A DNA stretch of 64,000 nucleotides from Shewanella sp. HN-41 (GCF_000217915.1 NZ_AFOZ01000034.1:1-64000); one strand, 5' to 3'; counted from the first letter of the stretch, positions 28,078-36,919 are shown. Made by a program: numbers and translations. Notes: generated by a model from the sequence alone, not told the origin.

Positions 28078-28688
28078 CATAGATTGCGGCCTCTAAATTG
28101 CCCTTCGCAGTGCGAAAATTCATATTTTTTAGTGTGATACTACAATTTAAAATCTGGCACCTTAATTTTTAAGGGGCCTAGTATTCTATTTATATTGTGT
28201 ATCTATATTGTGTTTCTAAATTCACTTGCAGTGGTTAGTCTGTGGTTCAGACAGACCATATCACATATCACGCACCTTCGGCTTTTATCGCTTTAAGTGA
28301 CCATTTAGACTTAAATGGCTGTATCAACATCAGTACAATATTGGTTGATGTTAGCAACCTATCTTAAATCCTTGGTGGCTTAACCACAGTAAAACTTTAG
28401 TTGTACAAAAAATTTTAGCCGCAAAAATCAATTTGCGGAATTCTACTGTAAACGGCTTACCTCGGTTGACTGATTTATGCGCTAACGCAAGTCATGTAGC
28501 TCAAATTCCCATCGAATAAGAGAAATAAAAAAGCTTTCAAAAAAATTAACTCGCTAACACAGTGAAATATAACGATTTACCTTAAAAGTTAATTTACAAA
28601 AAACAAACACACTTTACACCGCTATAGCCAATGTCTCACAAGCTACTAAGCAGAATTCTTACTAAAGCGTTTGAGCTTCAGCACAAAC
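28078..28688. other. Gene-free region between rfaH and ops
   Basis: About 600 AT-rich bases with no credible reading frame. It should hold the operon promoter, but no convincing -35/-10 pair could be singled out. Small features: the imperfect palindrome CCTTAAAAATTAAGG (28161-28175) and a direct repeat around TATATTGTGT (28191-28215). Confidence 0.5.
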
Positions 28689-29189
28689 TTAAATTCGTTC
28701 AACCGATTGCTCTGGAACAGTTAAGGTATTTACCTGCCCCATGATATTAAATAAAACATGGCAGCGTTTATTTGGACATTTTTCTTGAAAAATACCTTCT
28801 AAATCAACAAATGGGCCATCTTTAAAGCGAATTTTCTCCCCCGTTTTTAGTTCTGGTGCATCGACTAAAACGGTTTGGGAAGGCGTTAACTCTTTCATGC
28901 GAATGGCGTGAATGATGCGGTCATCAATGGGCGTCATTTTTTCCCGACAATTGACGATACGATTCACACCACGAGTAGAATGGACCTGCTTGACGCTTGT
29001 CTGGCTTGGGTCAAAATTGATGAATAAATAATTTGGGAATAGCGGTACGCGACAGATCCGTTTCTGACCACGTTGAGATTTCTCTTCAGAGACCATGGGC
29101 AAATAGGTCTCTAAATTTTGAAGTGCTAAGTTCTGTTGTGCCCTCGCTTCACTACGAGGTTTACAATACAAAAGGTACCATGCCTTCAT
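28689..29189 (-). CDS. rfaH: RfaH-type transcription antiterminator
   Basis: A NusG paralogue of 166 residues that binds RNA polymerase paused at ops and suppresses termination in long operons. The N-terminal domain MKAWYLLYCKPRSEARAQQN and the RVPLFPNYLFINFD core are characteristic. HSTRGVNRIVNCREKMTPID and the C-terminal KTGEKIRFKDGPFVDLEG (KOW-like region) follow. It stands just upstream of the polysaccharide operon with a perfect ops element between, so the likely target is in cis. E. coli rfaH is not next to its targets. Divergent from the peptide transporter gene. Confidence 0.92.
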   Translation of the reverse strand: MKAWYLLYCKPRSEARAQQNLALQNLETYLPMVSEEKSQRGQKRICRVPLFPNYLFINFDPSQTSVKQVHSTRGVNRIVNCREKMTPIDDRIIHAIRMKELTPSQTVLVDAPELKTGEKIRFKDGPFVDLEGIFQEKCPNKRCHVLFNIMGQVNTLTVPEQSVERI

Positions 29190-29658
29190 TAACTGCTCTC
29201 ACTACCCTATGTTAGGTGATGTCCATTCACGGGTCGCAATCATAGCAAAGTTGCTAATACCGATGGAAGTAGTTTTTTACTTCCTCGGCTTTGCTGAACG
29301 GTATGCGAGCAGATGTCAGATATATTAGCAAAATCAGCACTAATCAGTGTTAGCGGCTAATTGCTGATAATGTCACCAGTTGGCAAGCCAAAATTGACTT
29401 TAGTTGCTTTTAAGGGGTATATAAGGTGGGATTTTAGCGAAAACATTTAATTTAACGCCTAAAATATTACTTTTATTATAAGAACGTAACAATAACTCAT
29501 ACGTAACCTGCAGTAATTCAACAATTTTATTCTGATTTTTTGTATTAGATAAAATGTTACTCAAGGGGATTATGGGATAAGCAACAACCATTTTTCTGTG
29601 GCGACATCATCCTGTTTCAGGGGCCCACAGGCAATCACAAGCTTAAGGTGGAAACTTC
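29190..29658. other. Divergent intergenic region between rfaH and dtpT
   Basis: About 470 bases with no credible gene. A 63-codon minus-strand frame at 29400-29591 has no recognisable features. The region must contain both promoters. A long hairpin occupies 29244-29295. Confidence 0.55.
29244..29295. other. Long imperfect stem-loop in the rfaH upstream region
   Basis: Nested complementary arms: AGCAAAG (29244-29250) with CTTTGCT (29289-29295), CCGA (29260-29263) with TCGG (29285-29288), and GGAAGTA (29265-29271) with TACTTCC (29278-29284) around a GTTTTT loop. One 9-base bulge interrupts the left arm. It lies 55 bases upstream of rfaH. No matching T run for a classical terminator. Could be a 5' leader structure; unassigned. 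Confidence 0.6.
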
Positions 29659-31128
29659 ATGAGCGTAGCAAAACCACAAGGGACAATGCTTGGGCATCCC
29701 AAAGGATTGTTCCTGCTATTTACAACAGAGCTATGGGAACGTTTTAGTTATTATGCGATGCGCGCCATTTTGGTGTTGTATTTAGTCGATAAAGTACAAA
29801 GCGAAGGCGGTCATGGTCTTGGATGGTCTCAAGCCGATGCGATTTCTTTGTATGGTACTTTTACTGGTCTTGTATACCTAACGCCGCTCTTAGGTGGATG
29901 GTTGGCAGATACCTTTTTGGGTCAACGCCGTGCCATTATGATTGGCGGTACTTTGATGGCCGCGGGACAATTTATTTTAGGTACACCCCATGCTTGGGTT
30001 GCTGGCATGTCCACTGAGGTATTTTATGTTGGCTTAGGCACATTAATCCTTGGTAACGGCTTGTTTAAGCCGAATATTTCCACCATGGTTGGCGATCTTT
30101 ACGAAGAAGGCGATCATCGCCGTGACGGTGCATTCACCATTTTCTATATGGGTATCAACGTTGGGGCTTTCCTTTCTGGCATTATCGTCGGTTCAGTGAT
30201 TGCTGCCTATGATGGTAATTTCCAGGCCGGCTTTATCTGTGCTGGTATTGGTATGATCCTGTCACTCATTATCCAACTTGTGTTTGCCCAGAAATTACTT
30301 GGCGATATTGGCCGAGTTCCAGCAGCAAGACTTGAGCGCGAAAAAGCGGCAGAAAAAGGTGAAGTTCGTAAAGAACCTCTGACAAAAGTGGAGCGCGACC
30401 GTATCAAGGTCATTATGGTGATGGGTTTGTTCACTATCATTTTCTGGGCAGGCTTTGAACAAGCTGGCGGCCTGATGAACCTATTCACTAACAATTTTAC
30501 CGATCGAATGATCGGTGACTGGGAAGTGCCTACAACTTGGTTCCAGTCTTTAAACGCGATGTTTATCGTAATTTTCGCCCCTGTTGTCGCTTCTATTTGG
30601 GTTCGTTTAGGTAAGAATGAACCTAACTCTCCTGTTAAGTTTGCCTTGGGTTTAGTGCTACTGGCTGTTGGTTTCTTATTTATGATTGGCGCCGTTGTCG
30701 AAATGGGCGGCGATGCATCTGCTAAATCAAGCATGTGGTGGCTAGTCGGCGCTTATTTCTTCCATACTATGGGCGAGCTGTGTTTATCACCTATCGGCCT
30801 ATCTATGGTGACCAAACTCGCACCGCTACGTATTGCATCGTTAATGATGGGGGCTTGGTTCCTATTCGTTGCCGCTGCTAACAAGATCGGTGGCGTTGTC
30901 GGTTCATTTATCGGCCATGGCGGTGAAGTTGAGGAACAGCTGGCTAATGCGATGGCGATTTTCTCTGGTATTGCGATTACTGCGGCACTGTCTGGCGTCA
31001 TTCTGTACTTTATGGCGGATAAGTTGGTTGATTGGATGCACGGCGCAGAGACTAAGCATCACTCTGAAGCTGAAGCGTTAGAAGATGAAATTGCCATCAC
31101 TGGCGAACACGAAGCGATTAAGAGATAA
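29659..31128 (+). CDS. dtpT: Proton-dependent di/tripeptide transporter (POT/PTR2 family)
   Basis: An inner-membrane MFS symporter bringing in di- and tripeptides with protons. The 489-residue protein has about 14 helices. The POT signature ELWERFSYYAMRAILVLYL (ExxERFxYY) is near residues 24-42. GGWLADTFLGQRRAI lies between helices 2 and 3 and the second signature FYMGINVGAFLSG near 160-172. The charged loop around EKAAEKGEVRKEPLTK is cytoplasmic. Start supported by AAGGTGG eight bases ahead of ATG. Single-gene unit facing away from rfaH, with an intrinsic terminator at 31381-31420. Confidence 0.93.
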   Translation: MSVAKPQGTMLGHPKGLFLLFTTELWERFSYYAMRAILVLYLVDKVQSEGGHGLGWSQADAISLYGTFTGLVYLTPLLGGWLADTFLGQRRAIMIGGTLMAAGQFILGTPHAWVAGMSTEVFYVGLGTLILGNGLFKPNISTMVGDLYEEGDHRRDGAFTIFYMGINVGAFLSGIIVGSVIAAYDGNFQAGFICAGIGMILSLIIQLVFAQKLLGDIGRVPAARLEREKAAEKGEVRKEPLTKVERDRIKVIMVMGLFTIIFWAGFEQAGGLMNLFTNNFTDRMIGDWEVPTTWFQSLNAMFIVIFAPVVASIWVRLGKNEPNSPVKFALGLVLLAVGFLFMIGAVVEMGGDASAKSSMWWLVGAYFFHTMGELCLSPIGLSMVTKLAPLRIASLMMGAWFLFVAAANKIGGVVGSFIGHGGEVEEQLANAMAIFSGIAITAALSGVILYFMADKLVDWMHGAETKHHSEAEALEDEIAITGEHEAIKR

Positions 31129-31138
31129 GAAAAGCAGA

Positions 31139-31345
31139 GCGCATACAGAACACTTCGTCCACAGTTGACGGAACGCTGCGCTTACGGTCGACGGATTACG
31201 GAACGTTCGCAAGCTCACTGACGGTAAGGGCGAAGCCCGTTCCGTAAACCGTGAGTCACGAAGTGACGTTCTGTAGCTGTAAAGCAGCGTTCGTAGAAGC
31301 TAGAGTGCTTCGCTGCTAGAGTCTAGAGCCACGTAATGGCGCCCA
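31139..31345. repeat. Hairpin array with CCGTA/CTAG linkers after dtpT
   Basis: Starts within 15 bases of the dtpT stop. Contains GACGGAACGCTGCGCTTACGG, GAACGTTCGCAAGCTCAC, GTGAGTCACGAAGTGACGTTC, TAAAGCAGCG and CTAGAGCCACGTAATGGCGC. It parallels the array at 286-497 nearly unit by unit, with diverged hairpins. Confidence 0.7.
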
Positions 31346-31380
31346 GATTCTACAGTGCTAATAATCTTAGATTGCGATAA

Positions 31381-31420
31381 AACAAAAAACGCTGCCGAAA
31401 TGCAGCGTTTTTTTGTTTTG
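31381..31420 (+). terminator. Intrinsic terminator downstream of dtpT
   Basis: Stem AAAAAACGCTGC (to 31395), loop CGAAAT, then GCAGCGTTTTTTT and more T (to 31420). Clear stem and T run on the plus strand. The A run on the left means it could also stop transcription coming from the right. Confidence 0.85.
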
Positions 31421-31483
31421 TCCTAGTGCTCCGCTCTTCGCGATTATTACCCCATCATCCTCGCGAAAGCACTGCTGCTCCAT

Positions 31484-31580
31484 AGATGACAGAACATTTC
31501 GTTTACGGATAACGGAACGCTGCGCTCACGGTGTACGGATTACAGAACACTACGCTTACGGAAAAAGCAGAGTATTCTGC
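31484..31580. repeat. Short hairpin array with CGGA/CGGAACG linkers
   Basis: Words GATGACAGAACATTTCG, ACGGATAACGGAACGCTGCG and ACAGAACACTACGCTTACGG repeat those at 286-330 and 27480-27600. It is followed directly by composite repeat copy C. Confidence 0.6.
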
Positions 31581-31587
31581 TCTTACG

Positions 31588-31838
31588 CCGTCATCCTCGC
31601 GAACGCGGGGATCCAGCTCTTGGCTTTTAAGTCACCACACTTTAAACCATCAAAAGACCTTAGTATGGATTCCCGCGTGCGCGGGAATGACGAAGGAAAT
31701 TGGATTCCCGTGTCGATAACGGCTCCTGCATTTTTTCTGATTAAAGAGTGCAATCTTCTGTATCTGACCACCATGGAGGGTAGAAATGTCATATTTGTAT
31801 GGAACAACATTGACCATGCAGTCGTGCGCGGGAATGAC
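31588..31838. repeat. Composite dispersed repeat, copy C
   Basis: Module 1 ends in the palindrome ATTCCC-N8-GGGAAT at 31669-31688. After a 20-base duplicate of that end comes module 2 (TCGATAACGGCTCCTGCA through ACCATGCAG), closed by GCGCGGGAATGAC. Apparent reading frames over it (31413-31856 plus, 31583-31864 minus) are products of the repeat. Confidence 0.78.
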
Positions 31839-31854
31839 AGAGGAACGGCCCCAT

Positions 31855-31977
31855 GAAGTGGCATTCTAGCAGCGAAGCGTCCTGTCCTAGAAATTGCGAA
31901 GCAACACCCTAGATTCTAGCCGCGGTGCTTTTTGCAGCGTTATAGCAGCCTAGCTTTGGCGTCCTAGCTTTAGCTTC
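31855..31977. repeat. CTAG-linked hairpin array before the response-regulator stop
   Basis: About six CTAG words, with units AGCAGCGAAGCGTCCTGTCCTAG, AATTGCGAAGCAACACCCTAG, and CGCGGTGCTTTTTGCAGCG. It fills the space up to the stop codon of the minus-strand response-regulator gene. Confidence 0.7.
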
Positions 31978-33081
31978 CTATAAGCTTAACTGCATAAATC
32001 CGCCAGCGGGTATCGTCGGATCATAAACCAAACCTTTAAATTTATTCTCCAGCAGGTACTGTTTATGTTGCGCGTCACTGGTGGCAATACAGAGTTGTTC
32101 TTGTGGCAAGATAGTGCGGAATTGAATACTGGGTTTACCCCAATCTAGCATCCCCAGCTGTAAGCTATCCGAAAGGGCTAAGGGGCTTAGTCCTTCATTA
32201 TTACGTAAATAGCATCTCAGCCCCTTACCTGCCTGGGCAATGGCGGCACGATACTTAGTTAATTCGATGGAGACATAGATAATATCGACTGTAATATCGA
32301 GTCCTGACTTAACCAGCCGCTCATTGAGATAACTCAGCATATTAAATGGCTCAATAATCGTTTTACTCTGGCCACTACGATAGTTTTTAAGCTTTTGATT
32401 AACAAAACTTCTTAATAATACGCAAGCAAAGGCGGCTCGATTATCCTCAGGGTAAAGATGCGCCATATACATGATCAAGTGTTCACTGCCCACCATGGTT
32501 GAGTCAATAAAATAGCTACTAATATCGCTATTCTTGAATAGACTGTAATCCACCTTGGCCGCTGGATAGCTGATATTGGATGCGGGAAACAGTTGTTGCT
32601 GAACTTGTTTCGCGGCTTCAACACTTTGTTCTAATAGTGCCAAGTTATCGTTGAGCTCTTGGTGGGATAACGCATCGAAATCCACCAACATGGGGTCATC
32701 ATTGTGGGTACGTTGTAACCCTTGTCGAATGGATTGCTCAATAATAAATAAATCGGGAACAGGCTTAACCAAGTAATCACATGCACCAATGCGTAATGCC
32801 TCAACGACATCCGCCATAACATTATTACCCGATATCACAATGGAAGGGACTAAGGGTTCGAGCTTAACCATTTCCTTAAGCATATCGAGCCCGCCCAGTT
32901 TAGGCATACTTAGATCAGCTAAGACGATATCGAAACGTTGCTGTTTAAAAATACTCAGCCCCTGCTCACCATCAGAGGCTTGTACAACTTCGGCACCTCG
33001 GCCACTGAGAAACGTGGCGACAATTTGCCGAAAGACAGGATCATCTTCAACCCACAGAATTGAAACACCATTTAACGCCAT
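31978..33081 (-). CDS. Response regulator with degenerate PP2C-like output domain (RssB-like architecture)
   Basis: About 367 residues from ATG 33081 (MALNGVSILWVEDDPVFR), which has GGGAA ahead of it. A 14-codon longer start at 33123 is less likely. The receiver domain is complete: acidic pair in VEDD, phospho-acceptor Asp in VLADLSMPKLGG, and Lys in LVKP. A short helical linker (ALLEQSVEAAKQVQQQLFPA) leads to a SpoIIE/PP2C-like domain. Its GD(V/I)SGHG metal motif is not recognisable: the position reads AHLYPEDNRAAFACVL. It may act as a binding platform rather than a phosphatase, as in E. coli RssB. No kinase gene is next to it. Function is not assigned. Confidence 0.75.
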   Translation of the reverse strand: MALNGVSILWVEDDPVFRQIVATFLSGRGAEVVQASDGEQGLSIFKQQRFDIVLADLSMPKLGGLDMLKEMVKLEPLVPSIVISGNNVMADVVEALRIGACDYLVKPVPDLFIIEQSIRQGLQRTHNDDPMLVDFDALSHQELNDNLALLEQSVEAAKQVQQQLFPASNISYPAAKVDYSLFKNSDISSYFIDSTMVGSEHLIMYMAHLYPEDNRAAFACVLLRSFVNQKLKNYRSGQSKTIIEPFNMLSYLNERLVKSGLDITVDIIYVSIELTKYRAAIAQAGKGLRCYLRNNEGLSPLALSDSLQLGMLDWGKPSIQFRTILPQEQLCIATSDAQHKQYLLENKFKGLVYDPTIPAGGFMQLSL

Positions 33082-33202
33082 AAAGATTCCCGAATAAAAT
33101 TCATTGCGGCAGCAATAACTCAATCATGACATCGGAAGAATCATTCAATACGGCAAGATCTTGGCTGTTACAAATGCTGGCAGCCAAGTACAGCGCATAG
33201 GT

Positions 33203-33985
33203 TTACTCAAGTTCCTGCATGTATTGATCGAGCAACTCATCATCATCTTGTTTTTGTGGAACATCACCATCATAGACTTTATAGTCCATATGCTGTAAGT
33301 ACGCATCTTTCACAAAGGTATAGGGATCGAGTGCATTATCGACAAGCCTTTCCTGATCAATCGCGGTTGCTCTAGCATGAAGACTTTTTAGCCCCCATTT
33401 TACGACGGCCTGCCACATTGTTAGCTCTGATAATGGAAAGTATAGACCATCCACCCAATCTGACGCGAGTTCTCGCACGACGTAGGGCCCCGCAAAAGGC
33501 GCCATAAAATATGGACCATTAGGTACGCCATAGTAGCCTAACACTTCGTTAAAATCGTCCTGCTTGCGTGGCAGCCCCATCATATCTGCCACATCGATAA
33601 TCCCTAAAAGCCCAACCGTGGTATTGATCGTAAAACGGCCTCCCGCATTGGCGGCCCAGCTCCACTTACCTTGCAAGGCATTGTTGACTAAGCTGCTGGG
33701 TTCTTCTAGGTTTTGAACAAAGTTATTTACCCCTGTCTTGGCTGGCATGGGGATATAGTCGTTGTAACCATGTGCAATGGGACGGTAAATATATCTATCT
33801 AAATACAAATAGTTGAAGTCCCACATTACGCGGTTAAAGCCCTCAAAGGGATCCTGTGGGTCATCATAGGTAATTTTTACAGTCGAGGGGTTCTCTGTGG
33901 TCGTATCGGGTGCAGAAACTTCTGCCCCATAAACATTGGGCAATAGTATTAATCCTAAAAATCCCCCTATCCATCTCAACTTCAT
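33203..33985 (-). CDS. mlaA: MlaA/VacJ family protein
   Basis: MlaA sits in the outer membrane with porins and removes misplaced phospholipids from the outer leaflet, handing them to MlaC. The 260-residue protein shows DPFEGFNRVMWDFNY, NNFVQNLEEPSSLVNNALQG, AGGRFTINTTVGLLGIIDVA and YGVPNGPYFMAPFAGP, all family hallmarks. The N-terminal signal MKLRWIGGFLGLILLPNVYGA has no cysteine, so the usual lipoprotein anchor is missing. The acidic C-terminus (DDDELLDQYMQELE) is extended. It is separated by about 120 bases from the response regulator and could be cotranscribed. No other mla genes are in the window. Confidence 0.9.
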   Translation of the reverse strand: MKLRWIGGFLGLILLPNVYGAEVSAPDTTTENPSTVKITYDDPQDPFEGFNRVMWDFNYLYLDRYIYRPIAHGYNDYIPMPAKTGVNNFVQNLEEPSSLVNNALQGKWSWAANAGGRFTINTTVGLLGIIDVADMMGLPRKQDDFNEVLGYYGVPNGPYFMAPFAGPYVVRELASDWVDGLYFPLSELTMWQAVVKWGLKSLHARATAIDQERLVDNALDPYTFVKDAYLQHMDYKVYDGDVPQKQDDDELLDQYMQELE

Positions 33986-34207
33986 ATTGCTCTCTTAATA
34001 AATGTACTGCTTCGATATCGAGTTTTCGCTAAAGTGGCTATGGGTAAGTGACGATATAGAGATCATTCACTTAGTGGCATACTCTAGCATGACAGAAAAA
34101 TTGCCATCGTTTTCACAAAACGCATAAGCATACTTGGCAAAATATTTTGGTCAATTGTTAATTTTTCAAAATAATATGCCACAGGATAAACTAGTAAAGG
34201 TCTTTAC

Positions 34208-36409
34208 ATGGAGTCAATTCCACTCATCAATACTGTCAATGCACCGCGGGCCACTTCGGCGTCACCAGCAGATGCCTCTAATGTATCCTCACGTCCCATT
34301 CCTGCTGAAGTACTTGTTTCGGCAGATGGCGACAGTATTATTCTAAACGGTACAGAATATAATTTAAAGCTTGTAAATACACAGCAAAGACAAGCTTTGA
34401 TCACCGCGAGCCATTTTTTAGTCGCTCAAGCGGCGACTGCCACTACCCAAGCAGCAACAATACGCGCTAATCAAACGGCTCAACTGCTCGCCCTAGGCAC
34501 ACCACTGACATTAAAGCTACCCGAAGCGATAACACAGTTAGCACAGCAAAATGGTATAACCTTAGAACAACTGTATGCGCTTGCGGGGCGGGCTCAGGGC
34601 TATCCACTTCCTAATGCCATTGTTATCAATAAAGAATTTCAATTTGCAAATGGGACAGTCATCCAACAGGATCCGAAGACTCAACTTAGCGCGGGGGAAT
34701 ATCAAGCGAAAATATCCCTATCCCAGGGGCGGCCCATTTTAGTACTGACCCCAATACTGAGCAAACTCGATATTCTAATTGGCGATCCAATAAATGAAAC
34801 TCAAGTTCCCATAATTGATAAACAAGCAGCCAATGTTATCATCGCTAAAACTGAGCCAGCCCAGATCATTGCTACTTTCCTACGGAAACTGGAAAGTCTT
34901 GTTCCTCAAGCAGAAGTGACTTCAACAACCGGAGTAATACCTAAAACGACAGCCTCAGGAGTCTTACCTTCTGGCGCTTCGATGATACAGCCAATATCGA
35001 CAAGTGTATTAGGACCCGCACCAGACTCGACATCAGCCACAAGCACAACCAAAGGCAGCCTAGATCTAGGACAAACAAATATAGATGCTGGGCAAGCGAG
35101 TCTGACTAAATCACCACAGAGTCATTTACCAGCAGGCACAGAACTCAAGCTAACAACCCTCGGTGTCGATGGAAAAGTCGCGACTCTAGCGGATGCCGTT
35201 TCACCCCCTCCTCTTGCAACTAATACTGTTTTATCCAAGAATGTGGCGCCTAACTCGGCACAGAGTGCGGCTACTGCGGCATCACTCCAGGAGGGGTTAT
35301 TTCAAAGCACTCCCCATCAAGAGATAGGAAACCGCTCTGCCGATAAAACGCTGCTTCAACCCGTCGCTCAAACATCTGTACCTAATTCAGCCAATTCAGC
35401 CAATTCAGCCAATTCAGCCAATTCGGCACCAGTTCAACCTTTAGTCCCACCAATGGCAAATGGCCTTACTTCCAAGTCGAATGACACAGCGGCACAGCAA
35501 TCTCCTCTGCAACCCTTAACGGCTTTAGAGGGACAAGTGACCGAGCAAAAGGGGAATAAGGCGAATGAGGCGGGGATATCTGTCAATGAAGTACTACAAA
35601 AGGCCTTTAATAAAGCGGGGGCCTTGCCCCTTGATCAGCTCACTCTACGCAACCATCTCAATTTAGCGGCGGAGCTGCTCAAACGTTTACCGCAATTAAG
35701 CCCACAGCCTTTGAGTCAATTAAGCGTTCCCGAGGCGCTTAAGGCCGATATTCTCGGGCTCGCTACGCTCAATCTTGCGACACCACAAATAAATCAAGCT
35801 GCACTTTTTGTGAATGCGAGTGCGATTACCTCCTTATTTCAACTGCTACTTGGTGTTAGGGCAAATAGTACAAATAATGTTGTCAGCCAAAAACTGGCTA
35901 ATTACCTTGAACTACTGCAAGCTAAAACAGGCTTTTCGACCCAGCTACTTAACCAACTCAGCAAGGCTGGCGGTCTCGAAACCATGGGGCAACTCGCCTC
36001 TAGTTTGCACCTATACCAACAAGCGAGCAGTGAAAATAACGGTAATATCGTGTGGTATTTTGCACTGCCCTATGGAATAAATCAGCGACACGAGCAACTC
36101 GAAGGAAAATTCGAGCAAGATGCGGATAACGATAAACAACAAAAACAGAAAGGCTGGCATTTACAGCTAAAGTTTAATCTGGCACAGGGGCCGTTACTTA
36201 TCTCAGCTCGCTGTCACCAACAGACGTTAGATATTCAATTTAAAGGGAATAATCAACAGCTATTAAACAAGGTTGATAATTTTCTAATGCCCTTAGGACA
36301 AAAGTTATCACAAATTGGATTTACGCCAGGAGAACTCTCGACTCAAATAGCCCAAGTGCCAGCGACCTTACTTCCAGGTGACCACTTTCTTGTTAAAACA
36401 AAGGCATAG
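34208..36409 (+). CDS. FliK-like hook-length/export-switch protein
   Basis: A 733-residue protein of low-complexity Ser/Thr/Ala/Gln-rich middle with a more ordered C-terminal domain (about 590-725). In that domain, WHLQLKFNLAQGPLLISARC and a helix VDNFLMPLGQKLSQIGF parallel the Flg_hook domain of FliK. Five 9-bp repeats at about 35382-35427 encode (NSA)n. The next gene encodes a free FlhB-C-terminal domain, the natural partner of FliK-type proteins, so a role in substrate switching of the flagellar export machine is likely but unproven. It stands apart from, and opposite to, the main flagellar operon, which has its own fliK (55528-57450). No sigma-28 or sigma-54 promoter could be recognised upstream. 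Confidence 0.65.
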   Translation: MESIPLINTVNAPRATSASPADASNVSSRPIPAEVLVSADGDSIILNGTEYNLKLVNTQQRQALITASHFLVAQAATATTQAATIRANQTAQLLALGTPLTLKLPEAITQLAQQNGITLEQLYALAGRAQGYPLPNAIVINKEFQFANGTVIQQDPKTQLSAGEYQAKISLSQGRPILVLTPILSKLDILIGDPINETQVPIIDKQAANVIIAKTEPAQIIATFLRKLESLVPQAEVTSTTGVIPKTTASGVLPSGASMIQPISTSVLGPAPDSTSATSTTKGSLDLGQTNIDAGQASLTKSPQSHLPAGTELKLTTLGVDGKVATLADAVSPPPLATNTVLSKNVAPNSAQSAATAASLQEGLFQSTPHQEIGNRSADKTLLQPVAQTSVPNSANSANSANSANSAPVQPLVPPMANGLTSKSNDTAAQQSPLQPLTALEGQVTEQKGNKANEAGISVNEVLQKAFNKAGALPLDQLTLRNHLNLAAELLKRLPQLSPQPLSQLSVPEALKADILGLATLNLATPQINQAALFVNASAITSLFQLLLGVRANSTNNVVSQKLANYLELLQAKTGFSTQLLNQLSKAGGLETMGQLASSLHLYQQASSENNGNIVWYFALPYGINQRHEQLEGKFEQDADNDKQQKQKGWHLQLKFNLAQGPLLISARCHQQTLDIQFKGNNQQLLNKVDNFLMPLGQKLSQIGFTPGELSTQIAQVPATLLPGDHFLVKTKA
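35382..35427 (+). repeat. 9-bp tandem repeat inside the FliK-like gene
   Basis: About five units of AATTCAGCC coding for repeated Asn-Ser-Ala. The unit is a multiple of three, so copy-number change alters length without breaking the frame. Confidence 0.85.
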
Positions 36410-36457
36410 TGGGAAGCATCATGACAATACTTGCAATAACAATCTGGATATTCTGAT

Positions 36458-36766
36458 ATGAATGAAGACAATAAAACTCGGCAGGCTGTAGCCTTAAGTT
36501 ATGATGGCAAAAACGCGCCTAAAATTGTTGCCACAGGTGAGGGGCTTATCGCCGAAGAAATTATCGCTCTTGCCCAGGCATCTGGAGTCTATATTCACCA
36601 AGATCCCCATCTGAGCCAGTTTCTGAGCTTATTAGAACTGGGCGAAGAGATCCCAAAAGAACTGTATTTGCTTATCGCAGAACTCATCGCCTTCGTCTAT
36701 ATGCTTGACGGTAAATTTCCTGAGCAATGGAATAATATGCATCAAAAAATTGTAGAGAAAGCTTAG
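36458..36766 (+). CDS. flhX: Free-standing FlhB C-terminal-like protein (FlhX)
   Basis: A 102-residue cytosolic protein aligning with the part of FlhB that follows its self-cleavage site. QAVALSYDGKNAPKIVATGEG matches HYAVAVKYD...FVIAKGVD of this window's FlhB, and the C-terminal IPKELYLLIAELIAFVYML matches IPEGLFTAVAQVLAYVFQL. There are no membrane helices and no NPxH site. Such proteins can stand in for the cleaved FlhB fragment in the export switch in other bacteria. It follows the FliK-like gene by 48 bases, forming a two-gene unit. Convergent with fipA across a CTAG array. Confidence 0.85.
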   Translation: MNEDNKTRQAVALSYDGKNAPKIVATGEGLIAEEIIALAQASGVYIHQDPHLSQFLSLLELGEEIPKELYLLIAELIAFVYMLDGKFPEQWNNMHQKIVEKA

Positions 36767-36770
36767 AGAA

Positions 36771-36918
36771 TATGCAGAGCGGGCTCCGCCCTGCTAGGAC
36801 GCTGCGCTTCTAGGGGCTAGATCCTAGAGCAAGCTTGTGAGCGTCCTAGAGTCACGAAGTGGTGTCCTAGTGCAGCGCTTTTTGCTGCTTTCTAGAGGCC
36901 GAAGGCCGTCTTAGAATG
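36771..36918. repeat. CTAG-linked hairpin array between convergent flhX and fipA
   Basis: It fills the space between the two stop codons. Units: GGGCTCCGCCCTGCTAG, AGCAAGCTTGTGAGCGTCCTAG, GAGTCACGAAGTGGTGTCCTAG, GCAGCGCTTTTTGCTGC, GAGGCCGAAGGCCGTC. Seven CTAG words. The hairpins could act as a two-way terminator (inference); no separate intrinsic terminator is seen here. Confidence 0.78.
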
Positions 36919-36919
36919 A

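Noticed and set aside
29400..29591. 63-codon minus-strand frame between rfaH and dtpT
   Set aside because: No ribosome site, no recognisable motif and AT-rich composition; likely chance.
31413..31864. Open frames of 147 (plus) and 93 (minus) codons
   Set aside because: They are translations of the composite repeat and hairpin arrays (giving the familiar DSRVRGND-type string), with no ribosome site and no independent protein features.
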